A DNA stretch of 64,000 nt from Eurosta solidaginis (GCF_040869045.1 NC_090319.1:229145832-229209831); one strand, 5' to 3'; shown: positions 40,662 to 52,958, counted from the first letter of the stretch. The notes: generated by a model from the sequence alone, not told the origin. Program-made: numbers and translations.

Positions 40662-41345
40662 GTCAAGCCTTCAATGTGTGAATCGCTGATGATAAATCGT
40701 CATGGGTTTTGAAATAGTCAGCTATGCGGTCTATGAACTTTGTTTTTTTTTTCTATATTACTCGTTTTCTATGTATAATAATTTAATATAATATAACTTG
40801 TAAAATATAAATTTTACAAAAAATAACAAACTTGGTCTTGAAGACTACAAATTAATATAATAATTAATTATTTACAGACCAGGAAAACAAAACATAACAC
40901 TAATATTTTCAGTATACGGAAAAAGCAACCTAGAATTCTAACAAAAGCAAGAGCTTAAAGAAAACCATATGGACTGCAACAAAAATCCTCGTCTAATGAA
41001 ATAATAGCACCTGATTGATGCACTCAATTGGCGGTGGTAAAGAATAAAAACAACAAACAGTAGAAAACGGGTTATAAATAGAAACTTGCAAAGTGCATTG
41101 ATGGACTGATGCGCTAAACGTCAAGCTTTCAATGTGTGGATCGCTGATGATAAACCGTCATGTGTTTTGAAATAGTCAGCTTTGCGGTCTATGAACTTTG
41201 TTTTTTCTACCTTACTCGATTTCTATGTATTATAATTTAATATAATATAACTCGTAAAATATAAATTTTACAAAAAATAACAAACTTGGTCTTGAAGACA
41301 ACAAATTAATATAATAATTAATTATCTGCATACCGGTAGAACCAA
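40658..41345 (+). repeat. Two direct repeats, ~458-bp period
   Basis: A ~235-bp unit starting aaacgtcaagc(c/t)ttcaatg at 40658 recurs at 41116 (cgctgatgataaa, cggtctatgaactttg, aatataacttg/cgtaaaatata shared). Each unit contains the foldback-type sequence also found at 35066-35168. Non-coding. Confidence 0.8.
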
Positions 41346-41825
41346 ACATAACATTAAATACTGTAATGAATTTAGAGCAAATCCGCTTATTTGCAACTTT
41401 CTACTAACGTTCGAATCACTAAACTCTTGCATAAATAACTTCACTATTCAATAATTCAAAATGGCCTTTTTTAAAGTACTTCACATTAACACTTATACTT
41501 CGCAACTGATAGCTTGCTTAAATTAAACTGACTGTCGTGCCTCAACTGTTTCTGCTTTTTATACTGTTTGGTTTCCTTGTTGATATATTTCTAGGCGCTT
41601 CTATTTCAAGAATTTACTAGTTAGTTATCAGCTATAAAATTACCAGCTATAACTACGTTTATAGCTTCTCATATGCGCGCATATATGTGAGTGTATCTCA
41701 GATATATGCATGTGTTTGTGCGTTGCTCTCCGCTGCTTGTATGGACATATGTATAGACATAATAATTGATTTATTGATGTGCATACACTGCTTAGTACTG
41801 GCTTAGAGATGATAGTATCCCTTAC
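41346..41825. other. Gene-free stretch
   Basis: AT-rich, no protein-like frame. It may belong to the Gypsy fragment that follows on the minus strand (its 3' noncoding part or LTR). Confidence 0.35.
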
Positions 41826-41945
41826 TTTGTATGGGCCTTCCCAATTACACTGCAATTTCGGGGACAAACCTTTTTTTCTTTGTGGGTTGTATAACAGCAC
41901 CAAATCTCCTTCCTGAAACCCTTCGGAATTAATTGCTTTATCCTA
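41826..41945 (-). pseudogene. Gypsy integrase C-terminal fragment
   Basis: Minus strand encodes EGFQEGDLVLLYNPQRKKGL and PKLQCNWEGPYKVRD, the C-terminal chromodomain-like/SH3-like end of a Ty3/Gypsy integrase. It is close to the corresponding segment of the element at 48520-52958 (EGFQEGVLVLLYNPK). Only about 40 codons survive. Confidence 0.85.
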
Positions 41946-42208
41946 ATGTTGGCAGATCCCGTGATTTTTGAGGAACAATGTTATCTGTGATTGTGACCTC
42001 TCAGTCACAGCGGCTTTTAACCGTGACTGTGACTGGGATATAGGAAGAGGAAGAGCTACCCTTCAAGACAGTGGTGACTAGTTCACGCACACATTCAAAG
42101 CTTTTTTTTTGCTCTACACTAACACATGTAACATTTGATACTGTCATCGAAATGACGAGAGTCATATTTAATGACAGCTGGAAAAAATTAATCATTTTCG
42201 ATTAAAAA
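41946..42208. other. Gene-free stretch
   Basis: No feature recognised. A short minus-strand frame here resembles nothing. Confidence 0.35.
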
Positions 42209-43220
42209 ATCCAAAAGGATTGGTTGTGGATTTAATTGGTCGTTTCGGTCAATTGGGTGGTTTTGATAATCTTTTGGAATTGTATCATTGTGGTCTGCAA
42301 TCAAGAGCAAACAAAAGACGGCACGTCCGACGAGAGCCAGGATAACAAATTGACACTTGCATTGATTTGAGCAATGCTACGAGCAGCTGTTGACACCTAA
42401 AACCATTGCTAAGTACGTTATGCAAATTTAGAATGTTATCCTGGATTTATTATATAGTTTCTCTGATGATGAATTGAAGCTAAACCGGAGGGGTGGAACG
42501 ATTATATTAATGGTATTGTAAAGTCGGCACGTGTGTTAGCAAGTCGTTTGCCTGGACAAGAGGTTTTGATACGTAATCTGCAAATGTTTCGTCTCAAAAT
42601 GATATTGCGCTTATTACAAGTATCTAGCTTCAATGGTAAAACGAATGCACTAAATGAAATCAATAAAGTTCTAAGCTCATATTCACATCGTACGCAACAA
42701 CAACATTGTTTGCCCGATGATGAGATGGATTGTTTGACGGCAGAGCGTAAGTACACGGAAACAATTTAAAATAAAAATATTGGCTTCTTCATTGCGATTT
42801 TATATGGTACTAGAATAATATCAAACTTTCTGGTGTTTTGTGCTCGAAAAACGCCTTGCTCAGCTACAATATGTTGAAAAGTTGGAGAAGATAATGCGAT
42901 TTCTTATAAAAGAACACGCCTTAACACTTGAAAATTTGGATACAGTATGGCGTGCACAGGCTGGCAAACATGAAGCAATTGTTAAGAATATGCATGACCT
43001 TTTGGCGAAATTAGCTTGGGATTTTACACCCGAATAATTAGATCATCTGTTTGAATCATTCCAGGAAGGTACAAACTTCCAACTTATATGAATACAAAAT
43101 TAATATTAATTGATATTTAAGAATAATCGTAAAATTTTTATATATATTTTCTAGTATGACCACCGCTAATAAGCGTCAGCGTGAACGGCTTCTCGAACTA
43201 ATAAGGCGCCTTTTGTAATG
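42209..43220 (+). pseudogene. faf: fat facets (USP9X-type) remnant, first block
   Basis: Pieces of the large deubiquitinase Faf/USP9X, from its N-terminal armadillo-like half and in correct order. These are VDLIGRFGQLGGFDNLLELY (42225 on), LLTPKTIAKYVMQ and FSDDELK (about 42390-42475), [20 protein letters not shown] with [20 protein letters not shown] (42530-42748), [20 protein letters not shown] and [20 protein letters not shown] (42870-43060), and NKRQRERLLELIRRL (43165-43218). Introns are retained: LTAER is followed by a consensus gtaagt at 42750, and a short intron (about 43069-43154, gt...ag) follows the FESFQ exon. Lesions include an in-frame TAA after DFTPE (about 43036), a stop after YVMQI and frameshifts. 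The catalytic peptidase domain is not here. It is a DNA-level duplicate, non-functional. Confidence 0.88.
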
Positions 43221-46200
43221 GTCGCTTGTGCTGCAATATGTCTTTTTGCCTGTACCTATCCCCCTTTGAAATAAAATTTCTCGCATGCGAGAAATTGACT
43301 TAAAGAACTTTATTACCGCTCTAGGGCATTTAATTGATTACCTCTATCAAAAACGACAAATTATCACCTATTGGCTGAAACGTGAACAATGATCGCTTGG
43401 ATTTTACCAAGGTAAATCTGTCCGAAACTTGCAAATGCTGAAATGTACCAGAGTTAGTTAAATATGTCTCGTAGGCTAGGAACATTGCAAAAAGTAGCAA
43501 CATCAAATCATTCATGTCATTCTGTCTTCGTTTTATTACAATGGTTGAAAAGACGCATTTAAGTGACATTAAACATTTTCTCAAACGAACGGCTACAGTT
43601 AGCCACTTTTTCCTGTTTCTCATCGTACCAGACGGACAACTCCACTAAAGATATTCAGGCAGTTCGCGCAAATCACATGGGTTTTGTTTTCTCTTAAGAA
43701 GGTAAGAAATTTTTATTTAAATCTCCTTAGATAGGAAATAATTATAGGGTTTTTTTTCAATAGGCGTGACTACCATATAGGCAGAAATTCCTACGAACAC
43801 TCATCGCCTCCTGACAAGTTGGAAATCATTTTCTCATTGCACATAGGTGAAGGTGTGGAAGCTTTTTGGTTACGAACCATTTGTACCCATTGGAGCTAAG
43901 GAGCAGCCAGTGTGAACCTCCACTAATTCCAAAGCGACAAACAAAGACAAAGAATTTAGAAGGATCCCGGGGCTGGTTTTTCCCACCGCACCTCATCCAA
44001 GCACCATCAGGCGCACATGAAATAGGCAGCATTTTCTTAGCTGTTTCCATCCACTACCCACTTGCAGAACAAATTTGTGCACAGTGGGACAAAAATTTAA
44101 ATTGTCATAGTGAAAAAAAAATAAAATAATAAGTTTAGCGCAGTGAATTAAATGAAAAAAAACTAGAAAAAGCAGTAAAAATTTGTGTTAAACAGAAGAT
44201 TTTGTAGAAAAAAAGAGATAAAGTTAGTTACAAAAGCCTAATATAAGGTTAAACGAAATTTAAAGTAATAAAACGTAATTAAAAGGAACGATAGAAAGAA
44301 TGGAAAATTAGAAGTAAAAAAAGGAGTAAATGTGTTATATCGAAAAAAAACAAACTAAGAATAAATTGAAAGTTACTTAAAAATGAGATGTGAAAATATT
44401 TGGGTGCATATGTGTGGTAGGCATACCTAACCCCGCCCTTCCCCACAAAAACGAAAAAAAAACCGCAAAACTAGTTAAAAACCAAAAAAAAAAATAATAT
44501 TAAATAAATTTTGGTTAACAAAAATATTCAAATGACATTTTGCGGCTACCGAACGGTTTTAGGTGTCACTGTAAGCGATCGCACTCCCTTACAGTGTAAG
44601 TCACATCATATCCCAAAAACAAAACCAAAGCAAGAAACTTGTCAAACAGATATTCCAACTGCATCATCACCGCTGAAAGGCCTTTCATCGCTGGATTGCA
44701 TCACCCACATGCATACCTACCACCGTAAAATATGTAAGTAATATTGTACCAATATCTTTGTTGCCTTTGTTATTGTTTGGATTTTTTTTTGCTTTGATTT
44801 GCAATCAAAGACAATTCGGCATATTAGTGGGCATAATTACCTACCTACTGTACAAACGTATGTACATACATCGGTACACCTGTTGTGCGTACTTATGTAT
44901 GTAAATTCGAAAAAATCGTTTTGTAGCTAAAAAGGGCCTACATAACTATGTATGTATGTAAGCCAGAGATGGGCACATTAAGTAAAAAAAAATGTACGTT
45001 CAACAGCCTACATTTTTTTCTTTAAGGTTTAATTATTTACCATAATTATTTAGTTGCTTTGCGTGAATACAAACAAACCAAACTACTTTAATATGTAAAA
45101 TGTATAAAAATTCCTTAAAAAAAAAATAATTATCAGGTGCCACAGTCTATCGTTCCTTCGAACCAACTAAGTTTTGATCGTAGTATTTGTCGTTACAGTT
45201 CGTAAATTTTGCTACCAAACCTAAACAAAAAAAAAAAAAAAAACCTAAAAAAAAATTTTTTTCTTAATGTTAAAGCAACCAAATAATCGTGGAATGCCCC
45301 TCTGATGCAAATATGCATACATTTCCACATAGTTATGAACCGGCATATAAATTTTTTTTTTGTACAAGTTTAAGAAAATAGGAAAAAAAATTCATATAAA
45401 TACCTAAATCAAAGAGGGCAACAAACTCTTTGCAGAGTGTAGGTTGTTGTTGGCTTACGAGGCCCTGGTATATCCAGTAATTTCACTCTAGTACATCTAT
45501 ATAATTTTGTCATATGATGATTGATTACCTTTTGCTCATATGATTTTCCGTCCGTAAGGTTTTTATATTCTTTGTTTTTTTTTTTTTGCAAACCGGGTCA
45601 ATTTAAATATACCTCGTAACAATATATAATATTGATAAATTGTTGTAGAGTACGTTTTTGTTCAAAAATCTTTGATACACTTTGAACATTTTTGAAAACC
45701 CATTTGTCATGGAACTCCCCCTTCCTATTAGTCTACCTACCTACATACACACTTATGCACATAAATATGAATTTTCCCAGATGTAAGTTAAAGAAAAACA
45801 AACAAACATTTACCCAAAAATATAAGGAAATAAAGTCAGCTAGTAATTTTTATGACGGCCTGGTATTTTCAGTAAACTACCTATATTCAATAATGATTTT
45901 GTCAATTGATCTGCTATGCTTTGATGATATGAATTTATTTATATATTGAATGCCCCAACGTACATGTTACGTCATTCATTTTGTCAGTAGTTTTTGAAAA
46001 TCAGGTTAATTTATTTAAATTAATTTATTACGCCAGACAATGGAAACGTTTTCTATTCAATTATGGTTTCGGTCCAAAATTTTGAATCCACTTATATATA
46101 ACTTAATAATAAACCTTTAACACATGTTATGGAATGTCCCCATCTGATCTTAGTTCATGCACATACACATTTACGCACTTACCTATAAACATATCCTAGT

Positions 46201-47112
46201 TGTAGTTAAAAAAAAAAAATACGGGAAAAAATAAAAACAAAAAAGCAATCTTACATAAATATGAACTCCAAATATAAGTAAAAGTCGTAAGCTAGTGTTT
46301 TTTTATGATAGCCTGGTATGACTAGCCACATGAAAGATAGTTAAATTATAACCAGATTTCTATCTGCCATTTAGTATAACACCTTTACGACCTTAACGAA
46401 TATTAATAACTAGGGTTAATCCTAAAAATCGTTCCAAATAACATTAAGGATTGAACTTTTGATTGTAGTTTGGCAGTTAATTATTATGTTTAATAAACGT
46501 TGAATTGTTATCGATTTGAAAATATGAGCCTGTAAGTTTTTCTTTTATGTTCCTGGAGGCAAATGTGTTGACGACATAAAAGATAGTATACGTTTTATCG
46601 GGATCTTCGAATTATATTCGCATCGAAGATCATGGTAGGGTAGGGTAAATACAGCGAATGTCGACTATCATCTTAGACCTCGCCCCCATAGTCACTTAAA
46701 CATATGTCCGCTTTCACCCCTTTAGCATTTAAAGTTCGTTGTTTGGTTCTTTTGAGTTGGTTAGTTACCGATCTCGTTTTTTTGTTTCGTTGTATTTAGA
46801 TTCTGGTTTGGAGGCCTAAAATTAAACTTTATGTAATGTCGGTTGAGACATGGCAAAAACCCACCCCATCCAGAAAGAGCTACGGTCAAGAGGACTCCCC
46901 CGCCGTGACCTCTGAACTGCCTGTGTGGTTACCAGAATTCGATCCAATGGTAACGTGCCTCTTCATATGTGTTTGCGTACATGCATGGGGAATCACACAC
47001 ATACAAACATTATATACCCCTTCTCTTCGGGGTAGTTTACACTTGCCGAGGACGATAATAATGGTTTAATAGCTAAAAAAGTATTAAAGCTTTTTTGAAC
47101 GCTTGCCCATAG
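43221..47112. other. Long stretch between faf blocks, no firm gene
   Basis: AT-rich with many A/T runs. It may be an intron swollen by insertions. Exon-like frames without a family assignment occur. At about 44530-44732 the plus strand encodes DRTPLQCKSHHIPKTKPKQE and ends at a consensus gtaagt donor (44733). At 46838-46949 it encodes ETWQKPTPSRKSYGQEDSPA ... LPVWLPEFDPM, ending at gtaacg. At 43764-43895 it encodes HIGRNSYEHSSPPDKLEIIF. No transposon ends are recognised. Confidence 0.35.
46836..46949 (+). pseudogene. Exon-like ORF, unrecognised
   Basis: MSVETWQKPTPSRKSYGQED and PAVTSELPVWLPEFDPM, GC-richer than its surroundings, ends at a possible splice donor (gtaacg at about 46950). The composition looks like a real host exon, but I cannot name the gene. 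It lies between the two faf blocks on the same strand, yet does not resemble the faf region expected there. Confidence 0.3.
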
Positions 47113-47455
47113 CCAGGAAATACCGCCAGAAGTATTAGGTCAAGCATTACCAGCGTTTAACACCCGAAATTTGTTGTTTGTATGTTTAATCGCCGAGTCA
47201 TGCTTCGCGAACTCAACAAACACCTAAACGCCAACAAGTACTTGAACGTTTGCAAAATGATTATACTTTCGTCATACTTGTTACGAACAGTTTAACGGCA
47301 TATATGGATAAAATTCGCAACATGATTGCTGAAATGCCGAATGTTGAGCGGAACACTTTATGTACTGACTAATATGCAAATACAGGAACGTTTGGATTTT
47401 CTCAAGTTGTTGGTAAAGGATGGGCAGCTGTGGTTGCGCGCCGAACAAGTAGGAG
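47113..47455 (+). pseudogene. faf: fat facets remnant, second block
   Basis: Continues the Faf/USP9X order of the first block. It has SQEIPPEVLGQALPAF (near 47113), then SRTQQTPKRQQVLERLQNDY and TFVILVTNSLTAYMDKIRN (about 47206-47325). After a break it has QERLDFLKLLVKDGQLWLRA ending EQ, followed by gtaggag, a plausible donor, at about 47450. Frame changes between the pieces and a stop show decay. Sequence between the RRL segment of block one and this block is partly missing. Confidence 0.82.
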
Positions 47456-48488
47456 ATTATTGTAATTGCTTTTCACCTATTAATAAAGGGGTTGTCAGTT
47501 ATTAATTTTAAGATTTGGGTTGGTGTTGTTGTAGCAGGTTGTTGTTGTTGTAGAGTACTTGTTAGATCGCATTCACAATCCGTATGCATATAATGTGAGA
47601 AAAAGAGTGATATAATAAATATAAAATTAATATCTCATCCTGCTATTTCATTTTCTGAACTCTATGCTCCGAATTTTCACATGTACACTCGGTGTATTTG
47701 TGGCTGTCAAAAAACTCAAGTGAATGTGTGCGTTTTTGGTCACACGATTTTTGCAGGGTAATTAGTCGCAACACGAATCACAGATACATTAACCCATGTG
47801 ATTGAGATTTTATCTAAACGTGATTGTGAACGAAGTGCAGATGCTATCACAGTCATGGTATAAATATTATCAGGCAAAACCATTTACTCTTCTTGGCGGC
47901 CATAATGGTTTTGTGATTTTGAAAAAATTTTAAAATCACTCTCTCAAACTTTGTGGAAATGCCAAACCAAAGTAAACAAAAAAAATTGTTGGTTTGACAT
48001 TTTAATTTTTTTTAATACCAAAAAAATAAAATGCTTATCAAATAAGTGAAAAAATTTTTCGAAAAGTTTTGAAATCGGTTTTTATATATATGGCAAAAAA
48101 ATGAGTTACCAATATAATGGATGCCTCAACACGTGCTATTTTTGCAAAAGGAAAGCAAAAAGAATGTTGGAGACCACCCCTATTTTTCATTCATACTTCT
48201 TCACTTGATTGATACGTCTTTAACCCTAAAATATGCTGAAACTTCACTTTATATGAGATCACCAGTCTCAAGTGTCCTCGCTACTGCGAAAAAAATGATC
48301 TTGGAGATATTCTTTGGTTTGTTTTGGTCCTTTTCCTCGCGGCTTCTCCGAACCCAGTGGAGATCTTCCCATAACTTGCCCACGTCAGCAAAAATGCTGT
48401 AGCTCTTCGCAGCTTAGCTAAACATCATCGTCCAGTTGGAGTATGATAGTTCGTGGAGGCTGCATTTACCGACTGAACGGTCAAAGTC
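47456..48488. other. Gene-free stretch with one exon-like frame
   Basis: A gttgttg microsatellite lies near 47520-47555. At about 47765-47858, after a tttttgcag acceptor-like signal, the plus strand encodes TRITDTLTHVIEILSKRDCE and RSADAITVM, then gtataa. It is protein-like but unassigned. The remainder is AT-rich. Confidence 0.35.
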
Positions 48489-48524
48489 GGCCGCCGTGGT
48501 CTAGAGCTAGTGTGTTGGCCTATC
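48489..48524 (+). repeat. tRNA-like SINE head fragment
   Basis: ggccgccgtggtctagagct followed by agtgtgttggcc resembles the tRNA-related head of the SINE at 62976 (ggccgccgtggtgtgatggt). The body is absent. It sits at the end of the Gypsy integrase frame. Confidence 0.4.
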
Positions 48525-49945
48525 CATCAAAAATATTTAAGAATATTTGTATAAATGGTATTGATTGTCCCTCGGCATTACCTTTGCACCAAAAATTCGT
48601 CCGAATTAGCAGATCGTCCCGATCAGACAAATCTCTCGATCTAAACGCTGCCAGCCTTTCCAAATGGACCACTTTCATTTTGGTTCGTGGTTTACCGATG
48701 GTTTGTATGCGGTACACTACCTCGTTGATCCGGTTTATAACTTTGTATGGGACTTCCCAATTACACTGCAATTTCGGGAACAAACCTTTTTTTCATTTTG
48801 GGTTGTATAACAACACCAAAACTCCTTCCTGAAAGCCTTCCGAATTAATTGCTTTATCGTGTCGGGCTTTCATCTTGTCACTCATAATCTTTGCTCGTTT
48901 TCTTACAAGATGGTGTATCTCTCTCAGCTCTTCTTCCAAGACACCAGTGGATTTCTTGACATTTCTCTCAGCATCGACATCTGTCCTAAACTTCAAATCA
49001 GCTGGCAGTCGAAGGTCATTGCCAAAAATAACTTTTGCAGGGATTTGGCCCGTTGTCTCATGCGGTAAGCCATCAAGAATAATGACATATGTGTATCCCA
49101 CTCCTTATGGTACTTGTCTACTACTTTCCTTAAATGCTCCTCCAATGTTCTAATGAATCGTTCCACCATACCATCGGACTGAGGATTCAATGCAGTTGTC
49201 CGTGTTTTCGAATTCCCAATGATTTACACATTTCCCGGAACACAGCTGATTCGAAATTCCTGCCTTGATCAGAATGTAACTCCATTGGTACACCATACCT
49301 TGCAACCCAATTGTTTATAAACACTTCTGCTACTGTTTCCGCTTCATTATTTGGGATTGGGTATACCTCTGGCCATTTGCTGAAATAATCCAAAACAACC
49401 AGTACATATTTGTTTCCGCAGTTGCTAGTAGGAAATGGACCTGCGACATCCATAGCGATCCTTTCAAATGGCGTACCTGAGTTATATTGCTTCATCTGGT
49501 CATGACTTCGGGTTTTGGGCCCTTTCGTTCTGCTGCAAACTTCGCAGTTAGCAATCCACTCAGTGACCGACTGACGGCAACCAACCCAATAGAATCTCTG
49601 TTTAATCTTCTCGAGCGTCTTCGTGATTCCAAGATGACCTCCGCTTGGACCATTATGCAGCTCGATGAGCACGTCAGGAATTCTCTTTCTGGGAACAACT
49701 ATCAGTTTCTTCTTGCATTGACCATCCTCACTCTCCCATACTCGATGCAAGCAACCGGATACCAATTCTAAACTGTTCCACTGTGCGCAATATGACTTCG
49801 TAATGGGACTCTCTGCTGACATCTCCTCTCTATTTGGTCTTTCGTTTCGTTCGAGCCCTTGCATAACATGTGACAGATCTGTATCTTCTAGCTGACACTT
49901 CCTTAGCTGTTCCTTGTCCCATTCATCTGTACATGTTATAGTCAT
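48520..49945 (-). pseudogene. Gypsy integrase
   Basis: 49945-49187 holds the HHCC domain (ELHNGPSGGHLGITKTLEKI, CEVCSRTKG) and core residues IAMDVAGPFP and LHSDQGRNFESAVF. 49190-48993 holds NPQSDGMVERFIRTLEEHLR with the catalytic glutamate. 49101-48793 and 48783-48520 carry the C-terminal region (GFQEGVLVLLYNPK, PKLQCNWEVPYKVINRINEV). Three or more frame breaks. Confidence 0.87.
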
Positions 49946-50097
49946 TAGCCAGACATCTATAATGTCTTCTTTAGCCTCGGCCTTTGAACAGTGCTTTCAT
50001 TCCAAACTACATGGTCTTCGTGAAATTGCATCAGCATTTCCATGGTACTACCTTTTCGATGCTCAATGGAAAAGGCATAGCTTTGTAGTCGCTCGAT

Positions 50098-51284
50098 CTA
50101 CCGTGCAAATTGTCCTTCCGGATTACGGAACTGCAGAAGCCATTTCAACGCTACGTGATCTGTCCTGACGCGGAATCGCTGGCCGTAGAGGTATTTCTGG
50201 AAATGTTTAATGCACTCTACCAGTGCCAACAGCTCTCTCCGTGTAACACAATAGTTCCTCTCTGGTTTTCCAATCGAACGGCTGTAGTATGCAACTACCT
50301 TCTCCTGTCCATCGACCAGTTGTGATAAAACGCCTCCTATAGCATATCCACTCGCATCTGTATCTAGAATAAAGGTTGCTCCTGGAATCGGATATGCCAA
50401 CATAGGGGCAGTGCACAAACGCTCTTTCAATGTTTGGAAAGCCACTTCTTGCTCCTTCTTCCATTCAAAAGCTTTATTATATTTCTTGCAAGCTCATGGA
50501 GGTTATAGGCTACGCTGGAAAAGTTTGGTACAAGTCGCCGGTAATATGTGCACAGCCCAAGGAAAGTTCTTAATTCTTGCAAGTTCTGTGGTCTTAACCA
50601 ATCCTTTACTGCCTCTATCTTTTCATTTGCTGTACGGATACCTTCTGTCGTTACCTTGTGGCCCAAATAATTTACTTCCTTTTTAAACACTTTTTGGGAC
50701 TTAGTTTCAGACCAGCGCCAGCTATTATCTGGAAAACCTCCTCCAAGTTTTTAAGATGTTCATCGAAGTTCTTGCCCAATACGATGATGTCGTCCAGGTA
50801 TACCAAGCATGTTTTCCAATGTAGGCCTTTCAATACCTGATCCATGAGTCTCTCGAAAGTTGCTGGTGCATTATATAGTCCAAAGGGCATTATTGTAAAT
50901 TGTCAAACAACATCTCCGACGTTGAAGGCTGTTTTTTCTTTGTCTTCCTCCTTCACTTCCACTTGCCAGTAGCCACTTTTCAAGTCCAGTGTGGAAAACA
51001 ATGTTGTACCAGAGAGCGAGTCCAGAGTGTCGTCAATTCTTGGAAATGGGTAGCTATCATTTTTCGTGACGTCGTTCAACTTGGGTTAGTCCACGCAAAA
51101 CCTCATTTTTCATTTTCCCATCCTTCTTCTTCACAAGTACCACAGGTGAGCTCCATGGACTAGCTGATGGTTCCATGACGCCGCTGTCGCTCATTTCTTG
51201 TACGATTTGACTCACAACTTCACGTTTTGCCAGTGGAACACTACGAGGAGCTTGACGTATCGGCCTCGCGTCTCCAGTGTCAAT
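50098..51284 (-). pseudogene. Gypsy reverse transcriptase and RNase H
   Basis: Fingers region (PLAKREVVSQIVQEMSDSGV, SASPWSSPVVLVKKKDG, near 51240-51110) and FSTLDLKSGYWQVEV (about 51000-50955) are in broken frames. 50890-50672 has MPFGLYNAPATFERLMDQVL and the catalytic LVYLDDIIV. 50690-50427 has the connection domain (VNYLGHKVTTEGIRT, LRTFLGLCTYYRRLVPNFSS). 50445-50098 has RNase H with FILDTDASGYAIGGVLSQL and RRELLALVECIKHFQKYL. Catalytic boxes remain but the frame is cut at least four times. Confidence 0.85.
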
Positions 51285-52081
51285 TTAATGTTTCACAACA
51301 TTGATGCGGCTTGGTTTGGAACCATCCTGGTCAAATATGTTTGCGTACTTTAGGAGCAGTTGCTTTGTCTTCCTCTCATAATCTTCCTCTAGCCCCTCCG
51401 TCCATGCCGTGATGTCATTTGAAACAGCAGTATTACTAGATGAAACGTGTTCCTGGAGCTGTTCACAGTTAATAACTACTTCAGCCTCTTGGCATCTTCC
51501 CAAAATAGCTCCTTTGGTCAGTTTGAGTTGTGACTTGCATTCATTGAGTACTCTTACCGGAATATGTCCATCTTGTTTTGTCATATCCAGGGTTTTTCCT
51601 ACAAGTATGTTCGGTGCTGATTTGTTTGCTGCTTCGACAACCCACAATTTGTTTGTCCCACAATCTCCCTCAACCTTTGCCCAGATGACTGCTTCGTCTT
51701 TTGGTGGTATTTGCTGACTCTCTTCCACCAGCATTCGCTTACTGCTGTAGCCTCTCTCGTAGCGGAAATTAAGTGGCATATCCATGTTCTTATATCGCAT
51801 CGTCTTGCTTTGCATATTGATTTTGATGCCTTGGTCGATTAAGAAGTCCACTCCAATTATGATTTCATCAACAATCTCTACCACTATAAAATGTTTAGTA
51901 CCATGATGTTCCAAACTGCTACTTCACATGCTACTTCTCCAATTATCTGGGTATCCTCTCCCGTGGCTGTACGTAAGCTTGCTCCAAGTAATGGTCTTAT
52001 CTTCTTGTTGACTAAATCTGATCGAATGATGGAATGGGATGCACACGTATCTACAGTCAGTAAACGGTCCTTTCCATCCAC
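51285..52081 (-). pseudogene. Gypsy protease and spacer
   Basis: 52081-51884 holds the protease start (DRLLTVDTCASHSIIRSDLV) with a D-T-C active-site triplet where D-T/S-G is usual. 51914-51285 continues with EIIIGVDFLIDQGIKIN, a protease C-terminal signature, and a long linker toward RT ending SKPSRINVVKH. The active-site change and frame break make it inactive. Confidence 0.75.
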
Positions 52082-52188
52082 ATGTCCTCCGACAGTAAGA
52101 GTGCTTGACCTTCTTCCAATTTGCGAGATAGAGATTATGGGGCATTCAATTGAGGGAGCCAGCTGTCGGCCCTTGCGGCTGACTCGCT

Positions 52189-52958
52189 TTAGTTTAACGA
52201 TTGAGTGGATTTTGATATTTGCTCCTCTCCTTCAGCTCTGCGTATACGGCCACCCACATAGCTGGAACTGCTAGGATTGGTACTGCAATAACGGGCAATG
52301 TGCCCTGGCTTTCCACATTTAAAGCATTTGACGGCACCATCGTTTTTCTGATGCGTTCCTTTTAATGCTTCCAAAATTGTGTCTACCCAGTCTGGCCTTT
52401 CCACTTCCACGCGATGAGCTTTTTATGTGGGCTTACTCAATAGTCACGCTGTTTCCTGAGTCAGCAATGGGATACCGTTTCTGCAAATGTTGGCTTTGGG
52501 TTTGCGTATGTGGCTCGTTTCGTTTCGGCGTCCCGTATGCCATTTATAAAGCTCTGAATTTTTACCCTTTCGGTGTAATCCACGGGTGCGTCGGCATTCG
52601 CCAAATGTGCAAGTCTTTCGACATCTGACGCAAAATCCTGCAAAGTCTCATTAGCTTTTTGATAGCGGCTTTGCAACTCTATTTGGTGTATCTGCTTCCT
52701 GTGTTCGCTTTCGTATCGCCTCTCTAGAGCGCTCATCTATGTTTCGTTGTTGTTCCGCTCTCCCTCGGAAATAGTCTGTAGGATTTCAACAGCAGATCCT
52801 TTCAATGCCAAGAATAGTGCAGCAACTTTATCTTCAGCACTCCAGTTGTTCACTGCTGCTGTCTTCTCAAACTGAAGCTTAAATACCTGAAAAGGAACAG
52901 AACCGTCAAAGGATGGTGTTCTTTTGATATCCATCGACTGAGTGTGCGATAAGCACAT
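52189..52958 (-). pseudogene. Gypsy gag with zinc knuckle
   Basis: From MDIKRTPSFDGSVPFQVFKL through EKTAAVNNWSAEDKVAALFL and LALKGSAVEILQTI (capsid), a stop at about 52737, then ERRYESEHRKQIHQIELQSR and QTLQDFASDVERLAHLA-like capsid C-terminus to 52461. A further frame (52410-52189) carries the CCHC knuckle CFKCGKPGHIARYC. Two breaks separate the parts. Confidence 0.8.

Larger units (their letters stand above)
48520..52958 (-). mobile_element. Decayed Ty3/Gypsy retrotransposon
   Basis: gag, protease, RT, RNase H and integrase in Gypsy order on the minus strand, broken into at least ten frames by stops and frameshifts. No LTR pair was recognised. The left end meets a SINE head at 48489-48524. 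A relative of its integrase end lies at 41826-41945. Confidence 0.85.

Noticed and set aside
40687..40725. cgctgatga followed by ttttgaaatagtc in the flanking repeat, resembling a fourth hammerhead core (also near 41145)
   Set aside because: The segment between ctgatga and gaaa has only a weak AAA/TTT pairing and no convincing helix I or III, so the core match is probably chance.
42502..42756. Minus-strand frame opposite the faf exon
   Set aside because: It is a shadow of the plus-strand Faf/USP9X exon, which has clear family similarity and a splice donor.
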